The translations under genes were made by a program, and so were the position numbers. The notes under the pieces were generated by a model that saw only the letters and a program-made list of their open reading frames with translations, was not told the origin of the DNA and made no database searches. Below are positions 6,428 to 10,997 of a stretch of 10,997 bases of DNA, piece by piece. This stretch comes from Chlorobiales bacterium (GTDB lineage: Bacteria; Bacteroidota; Chlorobiia; Chlorobiales; Chlorobiaceae). The number at the start of each line of letters is the position of its first letter. Position 1 is the stretch's first letter. The stretch is taken from NCBI GenBank assembly GCA_022360415.1, contig JAKSDB010000392.1, positions 1-10,997 of the forward strand. Direction: 5' to 3'.

Positions 6428-7386
6428 AACGGTTTAGGGCTTTAAGCACCAGGAATATTGCGAGAATTGCAGTACTGATTATGCCATTGCTTTTTGGCGT
6501 TGGTGCTCTGGCATATGCCGCCCCGGCGCAGGAGAATGGTGCTGCCGCGGCTCATGGTGAAGAAGAGCATGAAAGTGCGGGCGATGTCATCATGCATCAT
6601 CTTCTTGACAGTAATGTCATGGCTTTTGAGCCTTTCGGGGAGTTCGAGCTTCCGAAAATCGTTGTCGGAGGCTACGATTTATCCATTACCCGTCATGTCG
6701 TCTTTATGTGGATTGCCGCGGTGATCCTGCTGCTTGTGTTCGGTTATGTCGGCAGCAAGTATAAGTCCATCAGCAGCCGACAGGCTCCAGGCGGCCTTGC
6801 AAACGCCATGGAAGCCCTTGTCGAGTTCATCCGTCTCGATGTTGCCAAGTCCAACATCGGCGAGGGGTATGAGAAACACATGCCGTATCTGCTCACCGTG
6901 TTTGTTTTCATTCTGGTATTGAACCTTCTCGGCCTTGTTCCTTACGGGGCAACCGCTACAGGTAACATCAACGTGACGCTGACACTTTCAGTGTTTACCT
7001 TTTTGATTACCCAGGTATCGGCAATTAAAGCGCATGGCGTCAAGGGGTATCTCGCCCACCTTACTGCGGGGACGCATTGGGCTCTCTGGATTATTATGAT
7101 CCCGATCGAGGTTATCGGTTTGTTTACCAAGCCATTTGCACTGACCATCCGACTTTTTGCCAACATGACCGCCGGGCACATCGTGATTCTCAGCCTGATT
7201 TTCATCAGCTTCATTATGAAAAGCTATCTTGTGGCGATATTTTTATCAGTTCCTTTTTCCATATTTATCTATCTGCTTGAGATTTTCATCGCGTTCTTGC
7301 AGGCGTTTATCTTCACCATGCTGTCTGCGCTCTTTATCGGGCTGGCTTCCTCGCATGAAAGCCACGAAGCGGAAGCCGCGCATTGA
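6424..7386 (+). CDS. atpB: ATP synthase F0 subunit a
   Basis: This is the 320-residue stator half of the proton channel. The essential arginine is Arg243 in FALTIRLFANMTAGH; Glu229 (PIEV) and Gln293 (FLQAFIFTML) occupy the usual partner positions in the last helices. About five membrane helices follow residue 90. The first 85 residues are unusual against E. coli: a signal-like segment (basic start, hydrophobic about 13-30, AYAAPAQ as possible cleavage site) and then a stretch rich in His, Glu and Ala (AAAAHGEEEHESAGD). A cleaved signal-like N-terminus on subunit a is, as I recall, shared by the Chlorobi/Bacteroidetes lineage. It overlaps atpI by 4 bp and is followed by a 114-bp gap before atpE. 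Confidence 0.95.
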   Translation: MKRFRALSTRNIARIAVLIMPLLFGVGALAYAAPAQENGAAAAHGEEEHESAGDVIMHHLLDSNVMAFEPFGEFELPKIVVGGYDLSITRHVVFMWIAAVILLLVFGYVGSKYKSISSRQAPGGLANAMEALVEFIRLDVAKSNIGEGYEKHMPYLLTVFVFILVLNLLGLVPYGATATGNINVTLTLSVFTFLITQVSAIKAHGVKGYLAHLTAGTHWALWIIMIPIEVIGLFTKPFALTIRLFANMTAGHIVILSLIFISFIMKSYLVAIFLSVPFSIFIYLLEIFIAFLQAFIFTMLSALFIGLASSHESHEAEAAH

Positions 7387-7500
7387 TCGGGAAGAGAATA
7401 TTCTTATTAATTAGTTATATTTTGTACTTTTGTCAGGATTTTAAATCGTTTTTTGCAGTAAAAGTCAATACACAACAAATCATTTGGGGGGAATTAAAAC

Positions 7501-7737
7501 ATGGAAGGTTTGGGTAATGAAGGCTTGGGTTATCTAGGGGCCGGTATAGCCGCAGGTTTAGCTGCTCTTGGTGCAGGTCTTGGTATCGGTCGGATTGCAG
7601 GTTCTCCTGCAGAGGGGACTGCTCGCAATCCTGAGGCAACTGCAGATATCCGTACGACCATGATCATCGCTGCAGCACTTATCGAGGGTGTGGCCCTTTT
7701 CGGTGAGGTTATTGCGGTACTGCTTGTTTTGAAGTAA
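7501..7737 (+). CDS. atpE: ATP synthase F0 subunit c (rotor ring)
   Basis: The 78-residue two-helix hairpin has the Gly-rich first helix (LGAGLGIGRIAG), the polar loop ARNPEA and the ion-binding Glu62 in AALIEGVALFGEV. The residues typical of sodium coordination (Gln in helix 1, Ser or Thr after the Glu) are absent, so the ring should carry protons. Translation is probably strong: six G (7486-7491) lie 9 bases before the ATG. The gene is set apart by gaps of 114 and 104 bp while the other atp genes are tightly packed, a layout that would let the cell make more c subunit than its neighbours. The upstream gap is AT-rich; I could not choose a convincing internal promoter. Confidence 0.96.
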   Translation: MEGLGNEGLGYLGAGIAAGLAALGAGLGIGRIAGSPAEGTARNPEATADIRTTMIIAAALIEGVALFGEVIAVLLVLK

Positions 7738-7777
7738 GCGGAAAAAGTAAAATAGATCATATACGTCATGAACCGAA

Positions 7778-7803
7778 TGCGGCAGTTATCATGATGCGCC
7801 GCA
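7778..7803 (+). promoter_or_regulatory. Intercistronic hairpin between atpE and atpF
   Basis: TGCGGC (7778-7783) pairs with GCCGCA (7798-7803), and the loop itself contains the palindrome ATCATGAT. No T-run follows, so it is not a standard terminator. It may stabilise or bound the atpE message, or be a processing site. Confidence 0.35.
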
Positions 7804-7841
7804 CTCCGGATTGATTCAATCGTAAAGGAGAAAAGAGTTCC

Positions 7842-8369
7842 ATGCTTACGTCAGGAATTATCGTGCTGAGCGGAGGTCTGCTCGATCCTAATCCAGGGCT
7901 TATTTTCTGGACGACCGTTACGTTCTTTATCGTGCTCTTTATCTTGAAAAAGTTCACCTGGGGGCCGATGCTCAATGCCCTCGAGGAAAGAGAAAAAGGT
8001 ATACAGTCGTCGATCGACCGCGCGCATACTGCAAAAGAAGAGGCTGAAGAGATACTGAAAAAGAACAGGGAGCTTCTGGCGAAAGCGGACTCCGAAGCCG
8101 AGAAGATTATTCGTGAAGGCAAGGAGTATGGTGACAGGCTTCGTGCTGAAATCACCGAGAAGGCTCACCATGAGGCTTCCAGGATGATCGCGTCGGCAAA
8201 AGAGGAGATCGAGCAGGAAAAACGCCGTGCACTGACGGAGCTCAGGACCGAAGTTGCCGACCTTGCCGTCAAAGGTGCCGAGAAAATCATTATGGCGAAC
8301 CTGGATGCTGAAAAGCAGAAAAAGATCGTCGACAGCATGATCCAGGACCTGTCACAGAACCGTAACTGA
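7842..8369 (+). CDS. atpF: ATP synthase F0 subunit b
   Basis: The 175-residue peripheral stalk protein has a short N-terminus, one membrane helix (about 18-38, FWTTVTFFIVLFIL) and a long charged helix rich in Ala, Glu and Lys (about 45-165) that dimerises as the stator. KKFTWGPMLNALEEREKGI after the membrane helix is typical of the family. The strong AAAGGAG at 7824-7830 precedes the ATG and belongs to a 16-nt stretch repeated exactly at 2498-2513. atpH begins 11 bp after the stop. Only one b gene is present, so the stalk should be a b homodimer unless another copy exists elsewhere. Confidence 0.94.
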   Translation: MLTSGIIVLSGGLLDPNPGLIFWTTVTFFIVLFILKKFTWGPMLNALEEREKGIQSSIDRAHTAKEEAEEILKKNRELLAKADSEAEKIIREGKEYGDRLRAEITEKAHHEASRMIASAKEEIEQEKRRALTELRTEVADLAVKGAEKIIMANLDAEKQKKIVDSMIQDLSQNRN

Positions 8370-8380
8370 AAGCGCCTACA

Positions 8381-8920
8381 ATGTCAAGTACAATAGCAAG
8401 CAGACGATACGCCAGAGCACTGCTCGAAGTCGCAGAAGATGGGGGTCTGGTTGAACAGGTTGCCGGAGATCTCGAGGTGATTCACAAAACGCTCGAGAAC
8501 TCACGTGATATCGTTACCATGCTGAAAAGCCCTATTATCAAGGGAGACACCAAAGCCCGTATTCTGAAAGAGATTTTCGGCGGGCTGGGAGAAAAAACGC
8601 TACTGTTTTTGAACCTGCTTTGCAGGAAAAAAAGGGCATCCATACTCCCCGATGTTATCGAAGAGTATTCCGCGCTCAGGGACGAGCGGGGAGGCATCGT
8701 CAATGTCGATGTGACAAGTGCCGTCGAGCTCGACGACGAACAGTCCAAAAAGCTCATCGACGTGCTTGCACAGTATACCGGCAAAAAAGTCAGGGCCAAG
8801 CTCTCCCTCGACGAAGAGCTGCTGGGAGGAGTAACCGTAAAGATAGGGGACACGATTCTGGACAACAGCGTAAAACACCAGCTGGAAATGCTCAACGAAG
8901 CACTGACAGAAAATGCCTGA
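8381..8920 (+). CDS. atpH: ATP synthase F1 subunit delta
   Basis: The 179-residue OSCP/delta protein links the peripheral stalk to the top of the alpha-beta head. The N-terminal helical domain begins with the standard ASRRYARALLEVAEDGG. The C-terminal domain carries YTGKKVRAKLSLDEELLGG followed by VKIGDTILDNSVKHQLEML, the family signature. It is the last gene of the run. atpA does not follow; a strong terminator starts 30 bp downstream, so the F1 head genes must be elsewhere. Confidence 0.95.
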   Translation: MSSTIASRRYARALLEVAEDGGLVEQVAGDLEVIHKTLENSRDIVTMLKSPIIKGDTKARILKEIFGGLGEKTLLFLNLLCRKKRASILPDVIEEYSALRDERGGIVNVDVTSAVELDDEQSKKLIDVLAQYTGKKVRAKLSLDEELLGGVTVKIGDTILDNSVKHQLEMLNEALTENA

Positions 8921-8950
8921 TTGTGACTCAGTATAGACGAGAGGCATCTT

Positions 8951-8984
8951 AAAAAAACCTGCTTGAATGAAGCAGGTTTTTTTT
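8951..8984 (+). terminator. Rho-independent terminator of the atp operon
   Basis: ACCTGCTT (8957-8964) pairs with AAGCAGGT (8970-8977) around a 5-nt loop, with an A-run before and eight T after. It starts 30 bp after the atpH stop. The A-tract could also give weak termination on the other strand. Confidence 0.93.
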
Positions 8985-9061
8985 GCCCGCCAGACCCTTG
9001 CAGGTCTACTATCAGGGTTATACATTTGAGATGTAATCGCGGCTCCTTTATTACTTGTCGT
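8985..9061. other. Gene-free spacer after the atp terminator
   Basis: I see no gene or RNA here. The only structure is a small hairpin, AGACC (8992-8996) with GGTCT (9003-9007). The whole stretch from 8921 to 9386 is without coding potential I can support; the repeats within it are listed separately. Confidence 0.5.
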
Positions 9062-9125
9062 GGGCACCTTGAGGACAAGGCGATTGCATCATCGTGGAAT
9101 AGCGCCTATAAAAAACTGTCATGAG

Positions 9126-9142
9126 TCCCGATTGCATCGGGA
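9126..9142. repeat. TCCCGAT/ATCGGGA palindrome 1
   Basis: A 7-bp perfect stem, TCCCGAT (9126-9132) and ATCGGGA (9136-9142), encloses the loop TGC. It is the first of three such hairpins within 90 bp, resembling REP-type palindromes. Confidence 0.8.
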
Positions 9143-9158
9143 TGCAAGGCGGATGGAG

Positions 9159-9175
9159 TCCCGATACAATCGGGA
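9159..9175. repeat. TCCCGAT/ATCGGGA palindrome 2
   Basis: The same 7-bp arms as palindrome 1 (9159-9165 and 9169-9175) flank a different loop, ACA. It lies directly after the CAAGGCGGATGGAG block. Confidence 0.8.
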
Positions 9176-9194
9176 TAAACTTCAAAACCGGAGT

Positions 9195-9212
9195 GTCCCG
9201 ACAAGTCGGGAC
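9195..9212. repeat. GTCCCGAC/GTCGGGAC palindrome 3
   Basis: An 8-bp stem (9195-9202 and 9205-9212) surrounds two bases. It is a variant of the first two palindromes and sits where copy B has the unrelated hairpin CGTACTGACAGTACG. Confidence 0.8.
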
Positions 9213-9241
9213 AACGCAGCATTTGATTAACTATAGAAAGG

Positions 9242-9380
9242 GCACCTTTGTTTATTGTTATGAGCGTTTCAAGGGCAAGGCGGATGGAGCCAGAGAAACC
9301 GGAGCGTACTGACAGTACGTGAGGATTTCGAGCACCACCCAACGCAGCAATTGAATCGCGGGGTAAATAAACAAAGGTGC
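9242..9380. mobile_element. 139-bp element with 15-bp terminal inverted repeats (MITE-like), copy B
   Basis: GCACCTTTGTTTATT (9242-9256) and AATAAACAAAGGTGC (9366-9380) are perfect inverted repeats bounding 139 bp with no coding capacity. Inside are CAAGGCGGATGGAG (about 9275-9288), AAACCGGAG, a hairpin CGTAC-TGACA-GTACG (about 9305-9319) and GAGGATTTCGAGCACCACCC before AACGCAGCA. No clear target duplication flanks it. A non-autonomous transposable element or a dispersed intergenic repeat would both fit. It ends 6 bp before tRNA-Ala, so it probably supplies part of that gene's upstream region. Confidence 0.6.
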
Positions 9381-9386
9381 ACTAAA

Positions 9387-9459
9387 GGGGCTTTAGCTCA
9401 GCTGGTAGAGCGTCTCGTTCGCAATGAGAAGGTCAGGGGTTCGACTCCCCTAAGCTCCA
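9387..9459 (+). tRNA. tRNA-Ala (anticodon CGC)
   Basis: A full cloverleaf of 73 nt is visible. The acceptor GGGGCTT pairs with AAGCTCC and includes the G3-U70 wobble that marks alanine tRNAs. The D arm is GCTC-AGCTGGTA-GAGC, the anticodon stem TCTCG/TGAGA holds loop TTCGCAA with CGC at positions 34-36, and the T arm is AGGGG-TTCGACT-CCCCT. The discriminator is A and the 3' CCA is not encoded. It reads GCG codons. An integrase remnant lies just downstream, marking this gene as a former integration target. Confidence 0.96.
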
Positions 9460-9495
9460 CTTCCAGCGGCTTCCAAAGCAATCCTTAAATGTCCG

Positions 9496-9522
9496 AAAAC
9501 CCCTGTAAAATCAGGGGTTTTT
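9496..9522 (+). terminator. Terminator downstream of tRNA-Ala
   Basis: AAAACCCCTG (9496-9505) and CAGGGGTTTT (9512-9521) form a 10-bp stem with a 6-nt loop and a T-tail. It lies 36 bp after the tRNA. Its A-rich left arm could allow weak termination in the other direction. Confidence 0.88.
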
Positions 9523-9537
9523 GCTTCCGCTTGCCCT

Positions 9538-9700
9538 GCAACCACCCGGACCATGCTGCATGAAACGCTTGGATTCAGCCCGGATGCGATCGAGGCTCAG
9601 CTCGGACACTGTGTTCCGGGTCACCTTGGTACCAGCCTACAACCACACCCAGCACATCGAGGAACGCACGCGCATGATGCAGGCTTGGGCGGTGAAGTAG
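9538..9700 (+). pseudogene. Remnant of a P4-type tyrosine integrase (C-terminal end, frameshifted)
   Basis: In one frame 9538-9630 reads ATTRTMLHETLGFSPDAIEA followed by QLGHCVPGHLG. Continuing in the next frame, 9635-9700 reads AYNHTQHIEERTRMMQAWAV, K and a stop. Joined, these match the end of P4/DUF4102-type integrases, whose last 55 or so residues run from an (R)ATARTLLHE-like motif through IEAQLAH, a YNR-type segment carrying the catalytic Tyr, and RRxMMQxWADYL. A one-base insertion near 9631 breaks the frame, and the rest of the gene, some 350 residues, is missing. It lies about 80 bp beyond the 3' end of tRNA-Ala, where such integrases insert, in the same orientation. It cannot be functional. 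Confidence 0.8.
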
Positions 9701-9734
9701 GGCTGGATATAACGATTGAGTTCAGCGGCAGTGT

Positions 9735-10220
9735 TTAGTCGCCCGCTGGAGCGTCTTCTTGGACATTTTCTGACCTTATGACATAAGTTCCTGCAATCAT
9801 ATCGTGAAGCCCTTGTTTCTTTTTTGTCCATCCGACCATCAAGTATCCGATACCGAGAATCAACGTCGAAAGGAACGTAGCGAAATATCGTCCAGTAGCT
9901 CTGCCAAACGAAATGCGATTTCCTTTCTCATCAACAACCTTCAAGCCAACCACCTTTTTTCCGACAGTCGCTTGCCATTTGGAAGAATGCAAGACAGCAC
10001 AATATACCCACCAAACAATTGTCTTCAGACTGAAGTCCATAAACTCCACGATTGCTTGCTCCATTTCATCAGCTGCGAGGGTCACAGAACGATATAGAAA
10101 CGAGATAAGCAAAACAGGGATCATCAGAACTACTGCATCGATAAAGTAAGCTCCGACTCGTATCCAGAAGCCCCCGAACTGGGTTGCTTCGTTAATTTCA
10201 TTGGTTGGTTGCTGGGTCAC
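9735..10220 (-). CDS. RDD-family membrane protein
   Basis: This 161-residue protein has the RDD domain: GGFWIRVGAYFIDAVVL with Arg21 and Asp28, WQATVGKKVVGLKVVDEKG in the middle, and GWTKKKQGLHDMIAGTYVI with Asp140. Three membrane segments are likely (about 27-45, 62-77 and 114-131). RDD proteins are widespread and mostly uncharacterised; some have been linked to sodium/proton exchange or transport. The start is GTG at 10220; no earlier Met is available and the domain begins soon after it. It is the first intact gene after the integrase scar and may be part of the accessory cargo. A good promoter candidate lies 70 bp upstream. Confidence 0.86.
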   Translation of the reverse strand: MTQQPTNEINEATQFGGFWIRVGAYFIDAVVLMIPVLLISFLYRSVTLAADEMEQAIVEFMDFSLKTIVWWVYCAVLHSSKWQATVGKKVVGLKVVDEKGNRISFGRATGRYFATFLSTLILGIGYLMVGWTKKKQGLHDMIAGTYVIRSENVQEDAPAGD

Positions 10221-10289
10221 TATATTTTCTTTTGGTTTGCCCGATATTCGTTATTATCTGTACTATAGATTTGCCGAAAAATCCTGAAG

Positions 10290-10318
10290 AATATACTGTG
10301 TTTTTGCTTAAGTGACAA
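10290..10318 (-). promoter_or_regulatory. Candidate promoter of the RDD gene
   Basis: On the minus strand TTGTCA (10318-10313) and TATATT (10295-10290) are 17 bp apart, each close to the sigma70 consensus. Transcription would begin near 10283, about 63 nt before the GTG start of the RDD gene. Confidence 0.5.
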
Positions 10319-10404
10319 GAACACAACAGGACAGGACTTATACTGCCGGATAGCACATTTTGATTTTGCGGGAGGTTGGAAGGAGGGATTGGAGGATGCC
10401 CTGG

Positions 10405-10997
10405 TCAGGTGCCGTACTGTCGTCTAATTTCACCCAAGATTGCTGCTTTCAACGCGTCCAGTGTCTGCAAATACGTCTCCTCAGTATCATCGCTTTCTGG
10501 AATAAGATAACTCCCAATCCTGCGTTCTTGTTCAAGGGCAGCCAAAAGCCCCAGCGAGCGCAAAGCTGTTTTTAAATCATTGGTCATATCTGACATTGCC
10601 TTTTTTGCTTGCCTCTCATAATCAATACCATGCACTATCATCACGAGTCCTATCCCATAAACAGCAGCAAGGTGCATCCCTATATCTAAGAAATGACGAT
10701 CTCGTTCACTAATCAATTCAGCTCGAGTAGCTTTGAATGTTTCTGAGCCAAACTCGCCTTCTGGAATAGATAAGCCAAGGCGTGTATATAGCTCTTTAAT
10801 TTCACGATTTGCTTTTTCCGTATCAAGCTTCTCAGGTACTTCACTTGCGCCTAAGCCGAATGCATATAGACTGTATCCAAGCTCTATGAGAATAGTGCCT
10901 CGTTCAGCTATATCCTGTTCTGTTTCCGAGACCCTTGATTTGCTGAAATATTGGGAGATCTGAAACGACTTTTCAATTGCATATGTCCCGAAGGAAA
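10405..10997 (-). CDS. Hypothetical protein, 5' end beyond the window
   Basis: The minus-strand frame is open from the window edge to a TGA at 10405, giving at least 196 residues without a start inside the window that must be used; the TTG at 10716 is only an internal codon. I recognise no family. The visible protein is charged and mostly helical, with one moderately hydrophobic stretch (DIGMHLAAVYGIGLVMIVHG) that is a possible membrane or buried helix. Segments such as EKLDTEKANREIKELYTRL and YERQAKKAMSDMTNDLKTAL suggest amphipathic helices or coiled coil. By eye its codons are more AT-rich than those of the atp genes, in line with accessory DNA. The RDD gene follows after 184 bp with its own candidate promoter, so the two need not be one operon. 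Confidence 0.65.
   Translation of the reverse strand, partial: SFGTYAIEKSFQISQYFSKSRVSETEQDIAERGTILIELGYSLYAFGLGASEVPEKLDTEKANREIKELYTRLGLSIPEGEFGSETFKATRAELISERDRHFLDIGMHLAAVYGIGLVMIVHGIDYERQAKKAMSDMTNDLKTALRSLGLLAALEQERRIGSYLIPESDDTEETYLQTLDALKAAILGEIRRQYGT

Larger units (their letters stand above)
9112..9230 (+). repeat. Modular repeat, copy A (degenerate)
   Basis: Four blocks occur in the same order here and in the element at 9240-9380: TGTCATGAG (9118-9125 region), CAAGGCGGATGGAG (9145-9158), AAACCGGAG (about 9185-9193) and AACGCAGCA followed by TTTGA (about 9213-9226). Between the blocks copy A carries palindromes of TCCCGAT type, while copy B has unrelated sequence. Copy A lacks the inverted-repeat ends of copy B, although a GGGCACCTT at 9062-9070 might be a left end. 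The two look like diverged members of one dispersed family. Confidence 0.55.

Noticed and set aside
7387..7500. Internal promoter before atpE
   Set aside because: The gap is AT-rich with several partial -10 and -35 matches, but none has both good boxes and spacing.
9126..9380. CRISPR array
   Set aside because: The repeats are irregular in spacing and length, differ in sequence, and there are no regular spacers or cas genes.
9553..9738. Intact 61-residue protein at 9553
   Set aside because: Homology to the integrase tail moves to another frame near 9631, so the later residues of this ORF are out-of-frame translation of a pseudogene.
10405..10716. Complete 103-residue protein starting at the TTG at 10716
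   Set aside because: The same frame stays open to the window edge with similar composition, so the TTG is most likely internal.

Overview
The window most likely comes from a green sulfur bacterium (Chlorobiaceae). The main evidence is a minus-strand gene whose product matches, as I remember the family, BchU, the C-20 methyltransferase that separates bacteriochlorophyll c/e from bacteriochlorophyll d in chlorosomes. A split ATP synthase operon, with F0 and delta genes ending at a terminator and no atpA after them, is also compatible with this group. I cannot fix the genus.

Layout: (1) 1-1149, the 3' part of an acetyl-CoA hydrolase/CoA-transferase gene, ending at a bidirectional terminator shared with the convergent bchU. 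(2) 1223-2242 bchU and 2602-3366 pgeF/yfiH (laccase-domain protein), both minus strand. The gap between them carries a good promoter candidate for bchU. On the plus strand it also carries a possible small transcription unit: promoter, structured leader, strong Shine-Dalgarno and a 37-codon ORF. (3) 3516-8920, a nearly continuous plus-strand run: galE, a membrane-anchored M23 peptidase, bactofilin, atpZ, atpI, atpB, atpE, atpF, atpH, then a strong terminator. It joins cell-envelope or shape genes to the membrane half of the ATP synthase. (4) 8985-9386, a gene-free stretch with two related modular repeats, three TCCCGAT/ATCGGGA palindromes and a 139-bp element bounded by perfect 15-bp inverted repeats, which ends 6 bp before a tRNA gene. 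(5) tRNA-Ala(CGC) at 9387-9459, its terminator, and then a frameshifted remnant of the C-terminus of a P4-type integrase, the scar of an old integration at this tRNA. (6) Accessory genes on the minus strand: an RDD-family membrane protein and an unrecognised helical protein that runs off the window.

In the central run, GalE supplies sugar precursors for envelope polymers. The M23 enzyme and bactofilin form a known type of pair acting on peptidoglycan and cell shape. AtpZ and AtpI are accessory membrane proteins, and AtpB/E/F/H build the proton channel, stator and delta subunit. The alpha, beta, gamma and epsilon subunits must be encoded elsewhere.

The least explained parts are the modular repeat region before the tRNA and the leader plus small ORF between pgeF and bchU.
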